The translations under genes were made by a program, and so were the position numbers. Below are positions 52,735 to 62,085 of a stretch of DNA of 64,000 bases, piece by piece; the first letter of the stretch is position 1; every line of letters starts with the position of its first letter. The stretch is from DATKMK01 sp035541895 (GTDB taxonomy: Bacteria; Desulfobacterota; Binatia; HRBIN30; JACQVA1): positions 1-64,000 of the forward strand of contig DATKMK010000001.1 in NCBI GenBank assembly GCA_035541895.1, in the 5' to 3' direction. The notes under the pieces are model-generated. The model worked only from the letters and a program-made list of their open reading frames with translations. It made no database searches and had not been told where the DNA came from.

Positions 52735-53955
52735 ATGGCCGCGGATCACGACACGGCGTTGCCGCGACGGATTGGGCGTTTCGTCGGCGTGACGATCCGC
52801 CGGTTCTACGCGGATGAGTGCCTGCTGCACGCCTCGGCCTTGACCTACACCTCGCTGCTGTCGTTGGTCCCGATCTTGGCCTTGATGTTTGCGGTCCTCA
52901 AAGGCCTGGGTGTGCAACGGCGGCTTGAGCCGTTGCTGTTGTCGCAGTTGTCGCTCAGTCCAGACGTGACTCAGAGCGTGCTCACGTACATCGATCGCAC
53001 CAACGTCGGTACGCTCGGAGCGCTCGGCGCGGTTGCGCTGATCGGCACGGTGCTCTCGGTACTCGGCAGCATCGAACGCAGCTTCAACCACATCTGGCGC
53101 GTGCATCACGGTCGCACGTGGTGGCGCAAAGCCACCGACTACGTCAGCACGGTATTGTTGACCCCGTTTCTGCTGCTCGCCGCGGTGGCATTGACCTCAT
53201 CTGCGCAGGAACAACGGCTGTTGCGCTGGCTGCTGGAACAGCAATACATCGGACCGGTTGCGCTTCAACTCTTGAGCCACGCGCCGATTTTCTTCAACAT
53301 CGTCGCCATCGGCATTCTCTACGGTGTGATGCCCAATCGCCGGCCGCATCTGCCGGCGCTCGCGGTCGGCGCCGTCGTCGCCGGCTGTGTCTGGCAAGTG
53401 GTGCAGCGCGAGTACGTCGCGCTGCAAATCGGCGTCGCGCGCTACAACGCTATCTACGGGGCGCTCGCACAGTTGCCGGTCACGCTGGTGTGGATCTACG
53501 TGAGTTGGGCCGTTGTGCTGGCCGGCGCGGAAATGGCGGCGGTGTGCGAGTTCGGCGTCGAGGCCAGCGGCACCGGCCGCTTCGCCCCGCGGTCGCTGAT
53601 CGCGCTCCATCTGCTGCTCGACGCCGCAGATCGCTTCCGAATCGGCGGCGGTCCGGTCGACGCCGTCGCGGTTGCGCGGAGACTGCAGCTCAATACGACC
53701 CTCGTAGCCGAAACCGCCGCACAGCTCCGCGACGCAGGCTTGTTGGCCGTCATTGAGGGCCGGCACGACGCCTACATCCTGGCGCGGGATCCGTCGACGA
53801 TCGTTCTGGACGACGTGGTCACGTTGATCGACGCCGCTGCAATCCCACCGAAATGCGATGCCCGCGTCCGTTCGGTACTGGAGACCGCGAACACCGCTGG
53901 TAAGGCTGCGTTGCGCGGCCGGACGCTTGCCACGATGCTTGACGCCCGCGTGTGA
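52735..53955 (+). CDS. YihY/BrkB-type membrane protein with C-terminal winged-helix-like region
   Basis: A 406-residue protein with six transmembrane helices (LTYTSLLSLVPILALMFAVL, FFNIVAIGILYGVMPNRR, LPVTLVWIYVSWAVVLAGAE). Conserved YihY features are ECLLHASALTYTSLLSLVP and ERSFNHIWRVHHGRTWW. About 130 C-terminal residues form a cytoplasmic part resembling a winged helix (VARRLQLNTTLVAETAAQLR, DAGLLAVIEG). The function of YihY is not settled. ATG 52717 is another possible start. Confidence 0.86.
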   Translation: MAADHDTALPRRIGRFVGVTIRRFYADECLLHASALTYTSLLSLVPILALMFAVLKGLGVQRRLEPLLLSQLSLSPDVTQSVLTYIDRTNVGTLGALGAVALIGTVLSVLGSIERSFNHIWRVHHGRTWWRKATDYVSTVLLTPFLLLAAVALTSSAQEQRLLRWLLEQQYIGPVALQLLSHAPIFFNIVAIGILYGVMPNRRPHLPALAVGAVVAGCVWQVVQREYVALQIGVARYNAIYGALAQLPVTLVWIYVSWAVVLAGAEMAAVCEFGVEASGTGRFAPRSLIALHLLLDAADRFRIGGGPVDAVAVARRLQLNTTLVAETAAQLRDAGLLAVIEGRHDAYILARDPSTIVLDDVVTLIDAAAIPPKCDARVRSVLETANTAGKAALRGRTLATMLDARV

Positions 53956-54020
53956 GACCTTCGCGCGCGCCGCCCAGGCATCCGTCAGCCAATCCACTGA
54001 CATCGATCATACCGCCCGTC

Positions 54021-54034
54021 CTACCGGTCGGTAG
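54021..54034. promoter_or_regulatory. TetR-operator-like inverted repeat before the acyl-CoA operon
   Basis: CTACC-GGTC-GGTAG at 54021-54034 lies 28 bases before the start of the acyl-CoA dehydrogenase gene. The core resembles the ACCGGTCGGT half often seen in TetR-family operators of lipid genes. No regulator gene lies nearby, so the assignment rests on the motif alone. Confidence 0.35.
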
Positions 54035-54061
54035 ATTGGCCTCCAAGGGCAGGAGGCCGAA

Positions 54062-55267
54062 ATGCCGTTGACGGATATCGAGGTGTCGCTCACTGACCAG
54101 GAGCGGGAAATCCGTGCGACCGCTCATCGCTTCGCGGAAGAGGTGTTGCGTCCGGTCGGCCAGATACTTGATCGCCTGCCCGACCCGGCCGACGTCATCG
54201 CGCCGACGTCGCCGCTGTGGGATGCGTTCAAGAAGCACGCGGCACTCAATCTCGACGCGCTCGACTACGCCGGCGGCGAGCTGACGCCGCTCGAACGGAC
54301 CCGGCTGCGATTCATCGTGAGCGAAGAAATGGGCTGGGGCGATTCCGGCTTGGCGATCAGCCTCGGCGTCGCCGGCTTCCACAAGATGTTCGCGCAGATG
54401 TCGGGACGCCCCGCCCTGATGGAGCGCTACGGTGGCGCGGACAACCGGGACATCGGATGCTGGGCGGTCACCGAACCAGATCACGGAAGCGATTCGTTGA
54501 CCGTGACCGAGCGCCACTTCGGCGATCCCAAGCTCAAAGCCAATTGCACCGCGCAGCGCGATGGCGACGAGTACGTCGTCAACGGCCAGAAATCGGCGTG
54601 GGTCTCGGACGGTACCATCGCAACCGTGGCGACGCTGTTTTGCACGGTCGATCCCAGTCAAGGATTCAAAGGCGGCGGCGTCTGCCTGGTGCCACTCGAC
54701 CTCCCGGGCGTCTCGCGCGGCAAGCCACTCGACAAGCTCGGTCAGCGCGCGCTCAACCAAGGCGAGATCTTTTTCGACAATGTGCGGATTCCGGCCGACT
54801 ACATGATCGTCGGCCCGGAGGTGTACTCGACCGTGGTCGAAGGCGTGCTCACGATGGCGAACGCCGCTATGGGCGCCATCTTCGTCGGCTTGGCGCGTGC
54901 GGCATTGGAACTCGCGCTGGCCTACGCGAAGGAACGGGTGCAAGGCGGCGTGCCGATCTTCGAACACCAGAGCGTCAAAGCGCGCCTGTTCAAGATGTTC
55001 ATGCAAGTCGAAGCCGCGCGCTCGCTGGCCTGGCGCGTGATGCTCTACAACAGTACCAACCCGCCTCTGGTGCAGTACTCGATCGCGTCGAAAGTCTTCT
55101 GCACCAACACCGCCTTCGAGGTCGCAAGCGGCGCGCTGCAGATTTTCGGCGGCAACGGCCTGACGCGCGAATATCCGATCGAAAAAATGCTTCGTGATGC
55201 TCGCGCGTCGATGATCGAAGACGGCTGCAACGATGTGCTTAGTCTGGTCGGGGCCGCGAAACTGTAG
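54062..55267 (+). CDS. Acyl-CoA dehydrogenase family protein
   Basis: A 401-residue flavoprotein with ACAD features: CWAVTEPDHGSD, NGQKSAWVSDG, the FAD/dimer region AALELALAYAKERVQGGVPI and FGGNGLTREYPIEKMLRDAR. Near the C-terminus, where most members have Y-E-G-T with the catalytic Glu, it reads SMIEDGCNDVL, so the base could be Glu386 or Asp387. It introduces a double bond into an acyl-CoA. AGGAGG before the ATG. It leads a same-strand operon of seven genes. Confidence 0.88.
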   Translation: MPLTDIEVSLTDQEREIRATAHRFAEEVLRPVGQILDRLPDPADVIAPTSPLWDAFKKHAALNLDALDYAGGELTPLERTRLRFIVSEEMGWGDSGLAISLGVAGFHKMFAQMSGRPALMERYGGADNRDIGCWAVTEPDHGSDSLTVTERHFGDPKLKANCTAQRDGDEYVVNGQKSAWVSDGTIATVATLFCTVDPSQGFKGGGVCLVPLDLPGVSRGKPLDKLGQRALNQGEIFFDNVRIPADYMIVGPEVYSTVVEGVLTMANAAMGAIFVGLARAALELALAYAKERVQGGVPIFEHQSVKARLFKMFMQVEAARSLAWRVMLYNSTNPPLVQYSIASKVFCTNTAFEVASGALQIFGGNGLTREYPIEKMLRDARASMIEDGCNDVLSLVGAAKL

Positions 55268-55281
55268 CCAAGGAGACCGCG

Positions 55282-56070
55282 ATGGAACTGCGTGAAGTGA
55301 TTGGACGCCGGCGCTCGATTCGCTTTCTGCTGCCTTATAAACCGGTCGAGCCCGAGAAAATCCAATGCATGCTCGAAGCCGCGCGACTGGCTTCACATTG
55401 GGGCAACGTCAACAGTCTGCGCGCGGTCGTGGTCTTCCGTGACCGCGCGTCGAAGGACGTCGTCGACTCGCTGGTGGCGCCGATCGCGGGATTCCAGATC
55501 CGCCTCGCTCCGGTGGTGATCGTCTGGTACATCGACGTGTCCGCCGTGGATGACCAATCCAATCGCCTGCGCGAGCTGCTGGCGGCGGGCGCACTCGGCT
55601 TCGGCGAGGGCAAGACAGAGGCGTTGGAAAAGCAATTGATCCCGATCTTCGACAACATCCGCGAACACCTCAAGCAACCCGGGCTGGGTGAAGTCGATTG
55701 CGGCCAGGGCATCGCGCAGGCGACCTTGATGGCGTACGAGTTGGGACTCGGTACCTGCTGTCTCGGTTCGCCCAACCTCGATCAGATCCGCATCAACCTC
55801 GGTCTGCCCGATTGCTGCCGCGTCCTGTTGTTACAGACGGTTGGATATCCGGCCGAAAGCCCGGAAGCCGGCGGGCAGCGACCGCGGTTGCCATTCGAAA
55901 CGCTCTTTCACATGAACCGCTACGGCACGGCGTTCCCGCGCGATCCGCAAGTGGTGCGCGAACTGCGCGACGACAAGATGATTCAAGATGCCGCGCCGTT
56001 GCCGTGGCGCGAGGAGGAACTGAACTACTTGAAACACGCGCTCGGCATTAAGGGGCACGGGCTGATCTGA
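55282..56070 (+). CDS. Nitroreductase family flavoprotein
   Basis: A 262-residue FMN protein. The N-terminal GRRRSIRFLLP is the usual phosphate-binding start, followed by ARLASHWGNVNSLRAVV, DCGQGIAQATLMAYELGLGT and LLQTVGYPAESPE. Members reduce quinones, enones or nitro groups, or remove halogens or thiols. In an acyl-CoA operon an enone or ring reduction is plausible but unproven. It has an insertion around residues 95-130 compared with simple nitroreductases. AAGGAG before ATG, 14 bases after the dehydrogenase. Confidence 0.82.
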   Translation: MELREVIGRRRSIRFLLPYKPVEPEKIQCMLEAARLASHWGNVNSLRAVVVFRDRASKDVVDSLVAPIAGFQIRLAPVVIVWYIDVSAVDDQSNRLRELLAAGALGFGEGKTEALEKQLIPIFDNIREHLKQPGLGEVDCGQGIAQATLMAYELGLGTCCLGSPNLDQIRINLGLPDCCRVLLLQTVGYPAESPEAGGQRPRLPFETLFHMNRYGTAFPRDPQVVRELRDDKMIQDAAPLPWREEELNYLKHALGIKGHGLI

Positions 56071-56107
56071 GCGGAAACTCCGCGACTCGCGGGGAGAGGG
56101 ACGAACG

Positions 56108-57340
56108 ATGCGCTTCAACGCAGTGATTGCCGGGGTCGGGATGACCCAATTCGGAAAGCACATGGACACCGGCCTCAAGGCGCTCGGCGCCGCCGCGATT
56201 CAAGCGGCGGTGGCGGATGCCGGGATCGAGGCGCGTGACCTCGAAGCCGCCTTCGTCGGCAACGCCGCCGCCGGGCTCGTCACCGGCCAGGAATGCATCC
56301 GCGGCCAAGTGATCCTGCGCGGAATCGGCATTGGGCGCATTCCGGTGGTGAACGTCGAGAACGCCTGCGCCAGCGCGTCGACCGCCCTCAATCAAGCCTG
56401 CGCGATGGTGTCGGCCGGCTTCTACGACGTGGTGCTCGCGCTCGGCGTCGAGAAGCTCTACCACCCCGACAAACGCAAGAGCTTCGCCGCCTTCAGCGGC
56501 GCGGTCGACGTCGAGATGATGAGCGGACTGCTCGCCGCCCTGAGCGAAAGCGCCAAAGCCCAGGGCGCCGAAACTGCCGGCGGCGGCGCCGGCGAGAAGC
56601 GCTCGATGTTCATGGACATCTACGCCGCGGCGGCGCGCGCGCACATGCATCGCTACGGCACCACCGTCGAGCAATTCGCCGCCATCGCCGCGAAGAATTC
56701 ATACCACGGCAGTTTGAATCCGCGCGCCCAGTTCCGCGACGTGTTGACGGTTGCCGATGTGCTCGCCGCTCCGATGATCGCCGAGCCGCTGACGCGTCCG
56801 ATGTGCTCGCCGATCGGCGACGGCGCTGCCGCCGCGGTAGTGATCAGCGAGCGCAAAGCCCGCGCCCTCGGCTTGCGCAACCCGGTTCGGGTTGTCTCCA
56901 GCGTGCTGCACTCGGGCTGGGATCACGGCGCCGACGAGCCGGGCACGGTCGAAGTGTGCGCGCAAGAGGCCTACGCCGAAGCGGGCGTGGGGCCGCAGGA
57001 CGTCCAGGTCATCGAGTGTCACGACGCGTCGGCGCCCGCTGAACTCATGGCGTACGAGTCGCTGGGTCTATGCGAGAAAGGCGAGGGCGGCCGTCTGGTC
57101 GATTCCGGTGCCACCAAACTCGGCGGGCGCCTGCCGGTGAACGTGTCGGGCGGCTTGCTGCGCAAGGGGCACCCCGTGGGCGCGACGGGCATCGCCCAGA
57201 TCGTCGAGCTGACCGAGCAGTTGCAGGGCCGCTGCGGGGCGCGGCAAGTTGCGAACGCGCGGGTTGCGCTCGCCCACAACGGCGGCGGCGCGATCGGCAC
57301 CGACGCAGCGGCCATGTGTGTGACCATCCTGATACGGTGA
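56108..57340 (+). CDS. SCP2-type thiolase / lipid-transfer protein
   Basis: A 410-residue thiolase-fold protein. Nucleophile segment VVNVENACASASTALNQAC, catalytic His in RKGHPVGATGIAQIVEL, VIECHDASAPAELM, and HNGGGAIG in place of the C-terminal Cys-x-Gly. It should cleave or form a 3-oxoacyl-CoA. It lacks a separate OB-fold partner gene in this operon, unlike the thiolase at 20846-22021. GGGAGAGGGA before ATG. Confidence 0.87.
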   Translation: MRFNAVIAGVGMTQFGKHMDTGLKALGAAAIQAAVADAGIEARDLEAAFVGNAAAGLVTGQECIRGQVILRGIGIGRIPVVNVENACASASTALNQACAMVSAGFYDVVLALGVEKLYHPDKRKSFAAFSGAVDVEMMSGLLAALSESAKAQGAETAGGGAGEKRSMFMDIYAAAARAHMHRYGTTVEQFAAIAAKNSYHGSLNPRAQFRDVLTVADVLAAPMIAEPLTRPMCSPIGDGAAAAVVISERKARALGLRNPVRVVSSVLHSGWDHGADEPGTVEVCAQEAYAEAGVGPQDVQVIECHDASAPAELMAYESLGLCEKGEGGRLVDSGATKLGGRLPVNVSGGLLRKGHPVGATGIAQIVELTEQLQGRCGARQVANARVALAHNGGGAIGTDAAAMCVTILIR

Positions 57341-57361
57341 GCCGCGAACCGGAGGCGCCTC

Positions 57362-58990
57362 ATGCGCGAACGCAGTGACTTGATTCTCGCCGATCTGATC
57401 GCGACCCGGGCGGAACGGCAGCCCGACCTCGATGTGCTCACCTTCGAATGTTGGAGTTTGCCGCAATCGCGCACGGACGAGGTCCGCACCTATGCCGACC
57501 TGTTGCGCAACGCCAATCGCATCGCGGCCGCACTGATCGCTCACGGCCTCGCGCCGGGCGAACGCTTCGCCCTGATGATGCGCAATCATCCCGAGTTCGT
57601 CGAAACCATGATCGCCGCGTCGATCAGCGCCTGCGTGTTCGTCCCGATCGACCCGCGCACGCGCGGCGAGAAGCTCGCGTACATGTTGCGGCAGTCGGGC
57701 TGCAAGGGCGCGATTTGCGCCGACTACTGCCTCGGGTTCATCGCCGATGTCCGCGCCGCGTTGCCCGACCTCAAGTGGGTGATCGCACTCGAAACCGGCG
57801 AAGCGGCGGAATCTCCGTCGTCGAATCATGCCGAGTCGATGCGCGAGTTGTTGAGCAAGCCGACGGCGACCGTCGACGTGCGCCTGCAAGCTCCCAACGA
57901 TCCGCTGCAGATCATCTATACCTCAGGCACGACCGGCGATCCCAAGGGTGTGGTGTTTCCGAATGCGCGCTTCGGTCTCTTCGGGATGCTCGGCGGCTTG
58001 CTCGGCTATCGCCCCGACGACCGGCCCTACACCGGGCTCTCACTCACCCACGGCAACGCCCAAGCGGTGACCCTCGGGCCGTCGCTGAACATGGGATTGC
58101 GCGCGGTGTTCAGTCGCCGCTTCACCAAGTCGCGCTTGTGGGACATCTGCCGCCGCTACGGTTGTACGACGTTCTCGATGCTCGGCGGCATGGCGACGGC
58201 GGTCTACAGCGAGCCGCCGCGGGCAGACGACGCCGACAACCCCGTGCGCATGGTCATCGATGCCGGCATGCCCGCGCCGCTGTTTGATGCGTTCGAACGA
58301 CGCTTCGGCGTGCGCGTTTTCGAGTGGTACGGCGCGGTCGAGGGTGGGTTGGCGTTCAAACCGATCGGCGAGGGGCCGGTCGGGAGTTTTGGAAAGCCGG
58401 CGCCGGGTCTGGAAATGAAGATCGTCGACGAGCAAGGCAACGAATGCCCGCCCGAAGTGATCGGTGAGATCGTGTCGCGTCCCGCCACCGGCGAGTCGGC
58501 CAGCGTCGAGTACTTCAAGAACGACGAAGCCTCGCGCGCGAAAACCGCCGGCGGCTGGTTGCGCAGCGGCGACATGGGCCATCGCGATGCCGACGGCTGG
58601 TTTTTCTTCGACTATCGCAAGGGCGGCGGCATCCGCCACAACGGCGACTTCATCAACGCCGGTTTCGTCGAGAAGGCGATCGCCGAACACCCCGCCGTTT
58701 CCGACGTGTTCGTCTACGGCATTCCCGCCGCGTCGGGGGCGCCGGGCGAGAAGGACGTCGTCGCGGCGATCGTTCCGGAGCCCGGCAAAGAATTCTCTCC
58801 GGCATCGGTGTTTCAGTGGTGTCGCGCGCATCTCGAATCGAATTTCGTGCCCTCGTACCTTCAGGTGGTCGATGAAATTCCTAAGACCGCGTCGGAGAAG
58901 CCGCAAGAGCGCTTCTTGATTGATCGCTTTCAGCCGGGCGGCAGCGGTGTTTACGCCGAGAGCGATGTGACGGCGCGCGGCGCGGCGTGA
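57362..58990 (+). CDS. Acyl-CoA synthetase, CaiC-like
   Basis: A 542-residue class I adenylate-forming ligase: IIYTSGTTGDPKGVVF, EWYGAVEGG, GGWLRSGDMGHRDADG and the C-terminal PKTASEKPQERFL with the catalytic Lys. The RKGGGIRHNGDFI hinge is close to the crotonobetaine/carnitine ligase branch. It activates the acid that the other operon enzymes process; the acid is unknown. It starts 21 bases after the thiolase and overlaps the acyltransferase start (GTGA). Confidence 0.9.
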   Translation: MRERSDLILADLIATRAERQPDLDVLTFECWSLPQSRTDEVRTYADLLRNANRIAAALIAHGLAPGERFALMMRNHPEFVETMIAASISACVFVPIDPRTRGEKLAYMLRQSGCKGAICADYCLGFIADVRAALPDLKWVIALETGEAAESPSSNHAESMRELLSKPTATVDVRLQAPNDPLQIIYTSGTTGDPKGVVFPNARFGLFGMLGGLLGYRPDDRPYTGLSLTHGNAQAVTLGPSLNMGLRAVFSRRFTKSRLWDICRRYGCTTFSMLGGMATAVYSEPPRADDADNPVRMVIDAGMPAPLFDAFERRFGVRVFEWYGAVEGGLAFKPIGEGPVGSFGKPAPGLEMKIVDEQGNECPPEVIGEIVSRPATGESASVEYFKNDEASRAKTAGGWLRSGDMGHRDADGWFFFDYRKGGGIRHNGDFINAGFVEKAIAEHPAVSDVFVYGIPAASGAPGEKDVVAAIVPEPGKEFSPASVFQWCRAHLESNFVPSYLQVVDEIPKTASEKPQERFLIDRFQPGGSGVYAESDVTARGAA

Positions 58991-59817
58991 CGACCATGCG
59001 CGCCACCGGGTCCGTGAGCGGAGGCACTGCAAGGACCCGGCGAAGGACCGCGCGTGATCGCCTCGGCTTCGATCAAGCAACGGCGGCGCGCTGGCTCGGC
59101 TATGTCCGCTCGGTCCTGTGGCCCTACTTTCGGCCGCAGGCAATCGATGCCGATCATCTCCCCCGCGGTCGTGCGCTCATCGTCGGGTGCCACTCGGGAG
59201 TGATTCCATACGACGCCGCGTGCACCTTGGTTGCGATCCACGACGCCACCGGCCGCTACGCGCGCGCGGTCGGTGACAACCTGTTTGCGCAGGTGAGCAG
59301 TGTCGAGTCGTTTCTGCGTCGCCAGGGCGCGGTCGTGGGCAAGCCGGAGGTCGTCGAAACGGTCCTGCGCGCCGGTCACATGTTGCTGTTGTTTCCCGGC
59401 GGCGCGCGGGACATGGAGCGCCCCTATCTCACGCAGCGGTATCAGGTGCTGCCTCACCGTGGCTTTGCGCCCGGCCGCGGGGGCTACATCAAGATCGCGT
59501 TGCGAACCCACTCACCGATCGTCCCGCTAGCAGTGGTCGGTGCCGAGGAGACGCATGTGATGCTCGGCAACCTTCCCGCGGTCGCGCGCGCTCTCGGCGT
59601 ACCGCTGTTTCCGTGGTTGTTGAGCCCGCTGCCGCTGCCGGCCAAGCTGTACATCCGCTTCGGCGATCCGATACAGTTGCCGGCGACGGCGGCCGATGCC
59701 GACGATCAACGCCAGGTGGATCGATTGAACGAGATGGTGCGACAGCGAGTGCAACGCTTGATCGACGATACGGTGCGCCGCCGCCGGGGAGTGTTCGTGA
59801 GTGAATACCGAGGGTGA
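58987..59817 (+). CDS. PlsC-like acyltransferase (LPLAT/DGAT branch)
   Basis: A 276-residue acyltransferase. The active segment reads LIVGCHSGVIPYDAACTLVA, with His and Asp spaced H-x6-D rather than the common H-x4-D, as in TMEM68/DGAT2-like relatives. Then GDNLFAQVSS, LLLFPGGARDMERP and VPLAVVGAEETHVMLGNLP. It transfers an acyl chain to a lipid or alcohol acceptor. GTG 58987 overlaps the ligase stop; ATG 58996 is an alternative. It overlaps the hydrolase gene by 17 bases. Confidence 0.84.
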   Translation: MTTMRATGSVSGGTARTRRRTARDRLGFDQATAARWLGYVRSVLWPYFRPQAIDADHLPRGRALIVGCHSGVIPYDAACTLVAIHDATGRYARAVGDNLFAQVSSVESFLRRQGAVVGKPEVVETVLRAGHMLLLFPGGARDMERPYLTQRYQVLPHRGFAPGRGGYIKIALRTHSPIVPLAVVGAEETHVMLGNLPAVARALGVPLFPWLLSPLPLPAKLYIRFGDPIQLPATAADADDQRQVDRLNEMVRQRVQRLIDDTVRRRRGVFVSEYRG

Positions 59818-60814
59818 CGTCGCCAGTCCGCGCGCGACCGTCGAGTTCGCTCGCACCAGCGACGGATGGGATCTCGCGCTGCATCACTATTGCGGGACGC
59901 GCGCCGATTTGCCGCCGGTGATCCTCTGCGGCGGGTATGCGTGCAATCGGCACTTCATCGACTTCGACGAGGACTATTCGCTCGCACGGTTTCTCGCCCG
60001 GCGCGGCTTCGATGCCTGGGTGCTCGAGCTGCGCGGGCGCGGCTACAGCGAGCCGGCCTCCGGCCGCCGGCGGCGCGGTTGGACCTTTGACGATCTCGTT
60101 CGTTACGACGCGACCGCCGCGATCGCGCACGTGCGCGCGCGAGCCGGCGACCGTGCGCCGGTGTGGATCGGTCACAGTATGGGCGGCATGGTCATGTATG
60201 CCGCGCTTGGGCATGACGCAACGGTGCGCGAGTCGATCGCCGGGTTGGTCACGATGGCGTCGCCGGTCGCGTTTCCGAGCGCCGCGTCGTCGTTGGCGCG
60301 CACGATCGGCGGCCTCTTGTTGGCGATGCCGCTGCCGGAATATCTCCCACAGCAGAACGTGCTGAGCGCGTTGTGGCTGCTGGCGAGTCGCTCGCCGCGC
60401 GCCGCCGAGTTCGGCATGAACCCGGCCAACATCGACCGCCGTGCCTTCAGCGCCGCGCTGCACCGATTCATTTGCAACGTGCCGCGCCGCAAGCTGCGAC
60501 AGTTCATCCGCTGGTCGTTGACCGGCACGTTTCGCTCCGGCGACGACGCGATCGACTATCGCGCCAATCTCCAGCGCATCACCACGCCGGTGTTCGTCAT
60601 CGCCGGCGCCAGCGATCGCTTGGCGTCGCCCGAGGTCGTCGGGTTTGCCTACGACCGCATCGGCTCGACGCGCAAGCAGTACCGCGAGTTCGCCGCCCGC
60701 CACGGCGACCACGCCGACTACGGCCACGTCGATCTGGTCTTCGGCCGTCGCGCTCCCGAAGAAGTGTTTCCGGTCGTCAGCAGTTGGATCGAGCGCGAAA
60801 TAGCGGGGCGGTAA
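59801..60814 (+). CDS. Alpha/beta hydrolase
   Basis: A 337-residue hydrolase. The nucleophile elbow is WIGHSMGGMVMYAAL; the acid is Asp in VIAGASDRLASP and the base His in DYGHVDLVFG. The N-terminal VILCGGYACNRHFID and the Arg-rich RGRGYSEPASGRRRR region lie near the oxyanion hole. Likely an ester or thioester hydrolase in lipid metabolism. GTG start inside the acyltransferase end, so co-translated. Confidence 0.86.
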   Translation: MNTEGDVASPRATVEFARTSDGWDLALHHYCGTRADLPPVILCGGYACNRHFIDFDEDYSLARFLARRGFDAWVLELRGRGYSEPASGRRRRGWTFDDLVRYDATAAIAHVRARAGDRAPVWIGHSMGGMVMYAALGHDATVRESIAGLVTMASPVAFPSAASSLARTIGGLLLAMPLPEYLPQQNVLSALWLLASRSPRAAEFGMNPANIDRRAFSAALHRFICNVPRRKLRQFIRWSLTGTFRSGDDAIDYRANLQRITTPVFVIAGASDRLASPEVVGFAYDRIGSTRKQYREFAARHGDHADYGHVDLVFGRRAPEEVFPVVSSWIEREIAGR

Positions 60815-60817
60815 ACC

Positions 60818-61750
60818 ATGTCGGCAATTCGCTTCGGCATTCAGACCGGTCAACAATTCGCCGCCTGGGACGAAATCGTACGCATCTGGCAACGCGCGGA
60901 GGCGCTCGGCTACGACACGGCCTGGACCTACGATCACTTCGTCGCCGTGATGATGGATCCGTTCGATCCGACGCTGGAGGCGTGGAGCTGCCTCGCCGCG
61001 CTGGCGGTGCATACCTCGCGCATCCGCATCGGCGCGTTGGTTACCGGCAACACTTATCGGCACCCGGCGATCCTCGCGAAGATCGCAACCACGGTCGACG
61101 TGATCAGCAAAGGCCGGTTGGAGTTCGGCATCGGCGCTGGCTGGTACGAACCCGAGCACAGCATGTTCGGCCTGCCGTTCGGCACCGTGCGCGAGCGCTG
61201 CGAGCGACTGGACGAGGCGCTGCACGTGATTCGCGGGTTGTGGCACGATCAGTACGCAGCGTTTGCTGGCGCACACTATCGCGTGCAGGCGGCGATTGCT
61301 GAGCCCAAGCCGGTGCAGCAACCGCATCCACCGATTACGATTGCGGGGGCAGGGGAGAAGCGTTTGTTGCCGATCGTTGCGCGGCACGCTGACGCGTGGA
61401 GTTCGTTCGGATCGCCGGACGTGTTTCGGCGCAAGATCGAAATTCTTCGCGGCCTGTGCGAGACGGAGCAGCGCGACTGCGAGGCGATCGAGAAGGGCGT
61501 GTTGGTGCCGACCGCCATCACCGACGACCTCTCGACCGTGGCGCCGTTGATTCAGGGTTACGCGATGTATCAGGGGCTGGTGGAGGACGAAGCGCGCAAG
61601 TGGATGCTGCTCGGCACCGTCGACGACGTCTGTCGGCAGATCGACGCGTTCGTTGCTGCCGGCGTCAGGCATTTTGTCGTGACACTGTCGCCGTACAACT
61701 TCGATGTGTTCGAGCGCTTCGCCGCCGAGGTGATGCCGCGGTATCGCTGA
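60818..61750 (+). CDS. LLM-class (luciferase-like) F420/FMN oxidoreductase
   Basis: A 310-residue LLM protein: IRFGIQTGQQFAAWDEIVRI, WTYDHFVAVMMDP, TSRIRIGALVTGNTYRHPAI, GRLEFGIGAGWYEPEHSMFG, GTVRERCERLDEALHVIRGL and PITIAGAGEKRLLPIVA. The Y-R-H-P and G-A-G-W-Y-E patterns fit the F420-dependent subgroup, but F420 biosynthesis is not visible in the window. Last gene of the operon, 3 bases after the hydrolase. Confidence 0.9.
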   Translation: MSAIRFGIQTGQQFAAWDEIVRIWQRAEALGYDTAWTYDHFVAVMMDPFDPTLEAWSCLAALAVHTSRIRIGALVTGNTYRHPAILAKIATTVDVISKGRLEFGIGAGWYEPEHSMFGLPFGTVRERCERLDEALHVIRGLWHDQYAAFAGAHYRVQAAIAEPKPVQQPHPPITIAGAGEKRLLPIVARHADAWSSFGSPDVFRRKIEILRGLCETEQRDCEAIEKGVLVPTAITDDLSTVAPLIQGYAMYQGLVEDEARKWMLLGTVDDVCRQIDAFVAAGVRHFVVTLSPYNFDVFERFAAEVMPRYR

Positions 61751-62085
61751 CGCGCGTCCGGCTTCTCCCGCCGTCGCCGGCGGGCTGCGCCCTGCGCCCC
61801 CCGAGTGAAAGCTCAAACGCCGCTTTTCCCTCGGACTCCCTTTGACTTCCGCTGCGCTCGGCAATGGGCCGCGTCACTGTGCGCCGGCCTCACGCAATCG
61901 CTACACGCCAACGGCATCGGGCTGCGATGCAAATGGTGGGCTGTGCATCGCGATGCGACGGCCTCTGGGCTCTGCAAGTTGAGCGTCGTACGCTCCGTCG
62001 TCTCGGATACGGTAGACCGCGATCGCGTTCGGCACTTGCCACCGCCCGCAACAACCCCTATCACCACAGCGCGACGGAGTGACCC
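61751..62085. other. Gene-less stretch before the DAHP synthase gene
   Basis: 335 bases with the short hairpin at 61767-61784 and no credible gene on either strand. It should hold the DAHP synthase promoter. No leader peptide or T-box-like structure was recognised. Confidence 0.4.
61767..61784. terminator. GC hairpin after the acyl-CoA operon
   Basis: CCCGCCG (61767-61773) and CGGCGGG (61778-61784) form a perfect 7-bp stem with loop TCGC, 17 bases after the stop of the last operon gene. No T-run follows. It may be a terminator. Confidence 0.4.

Noticed and set aside
59489..61864. A 791-codon minus-strand frame opposite the acyltransferase, hydrolase and LLM genes
   Set aside because: The plus-strand genes have complete catalytic motifs and tight operon overlaps; the antisense frame has no recognisable domain.
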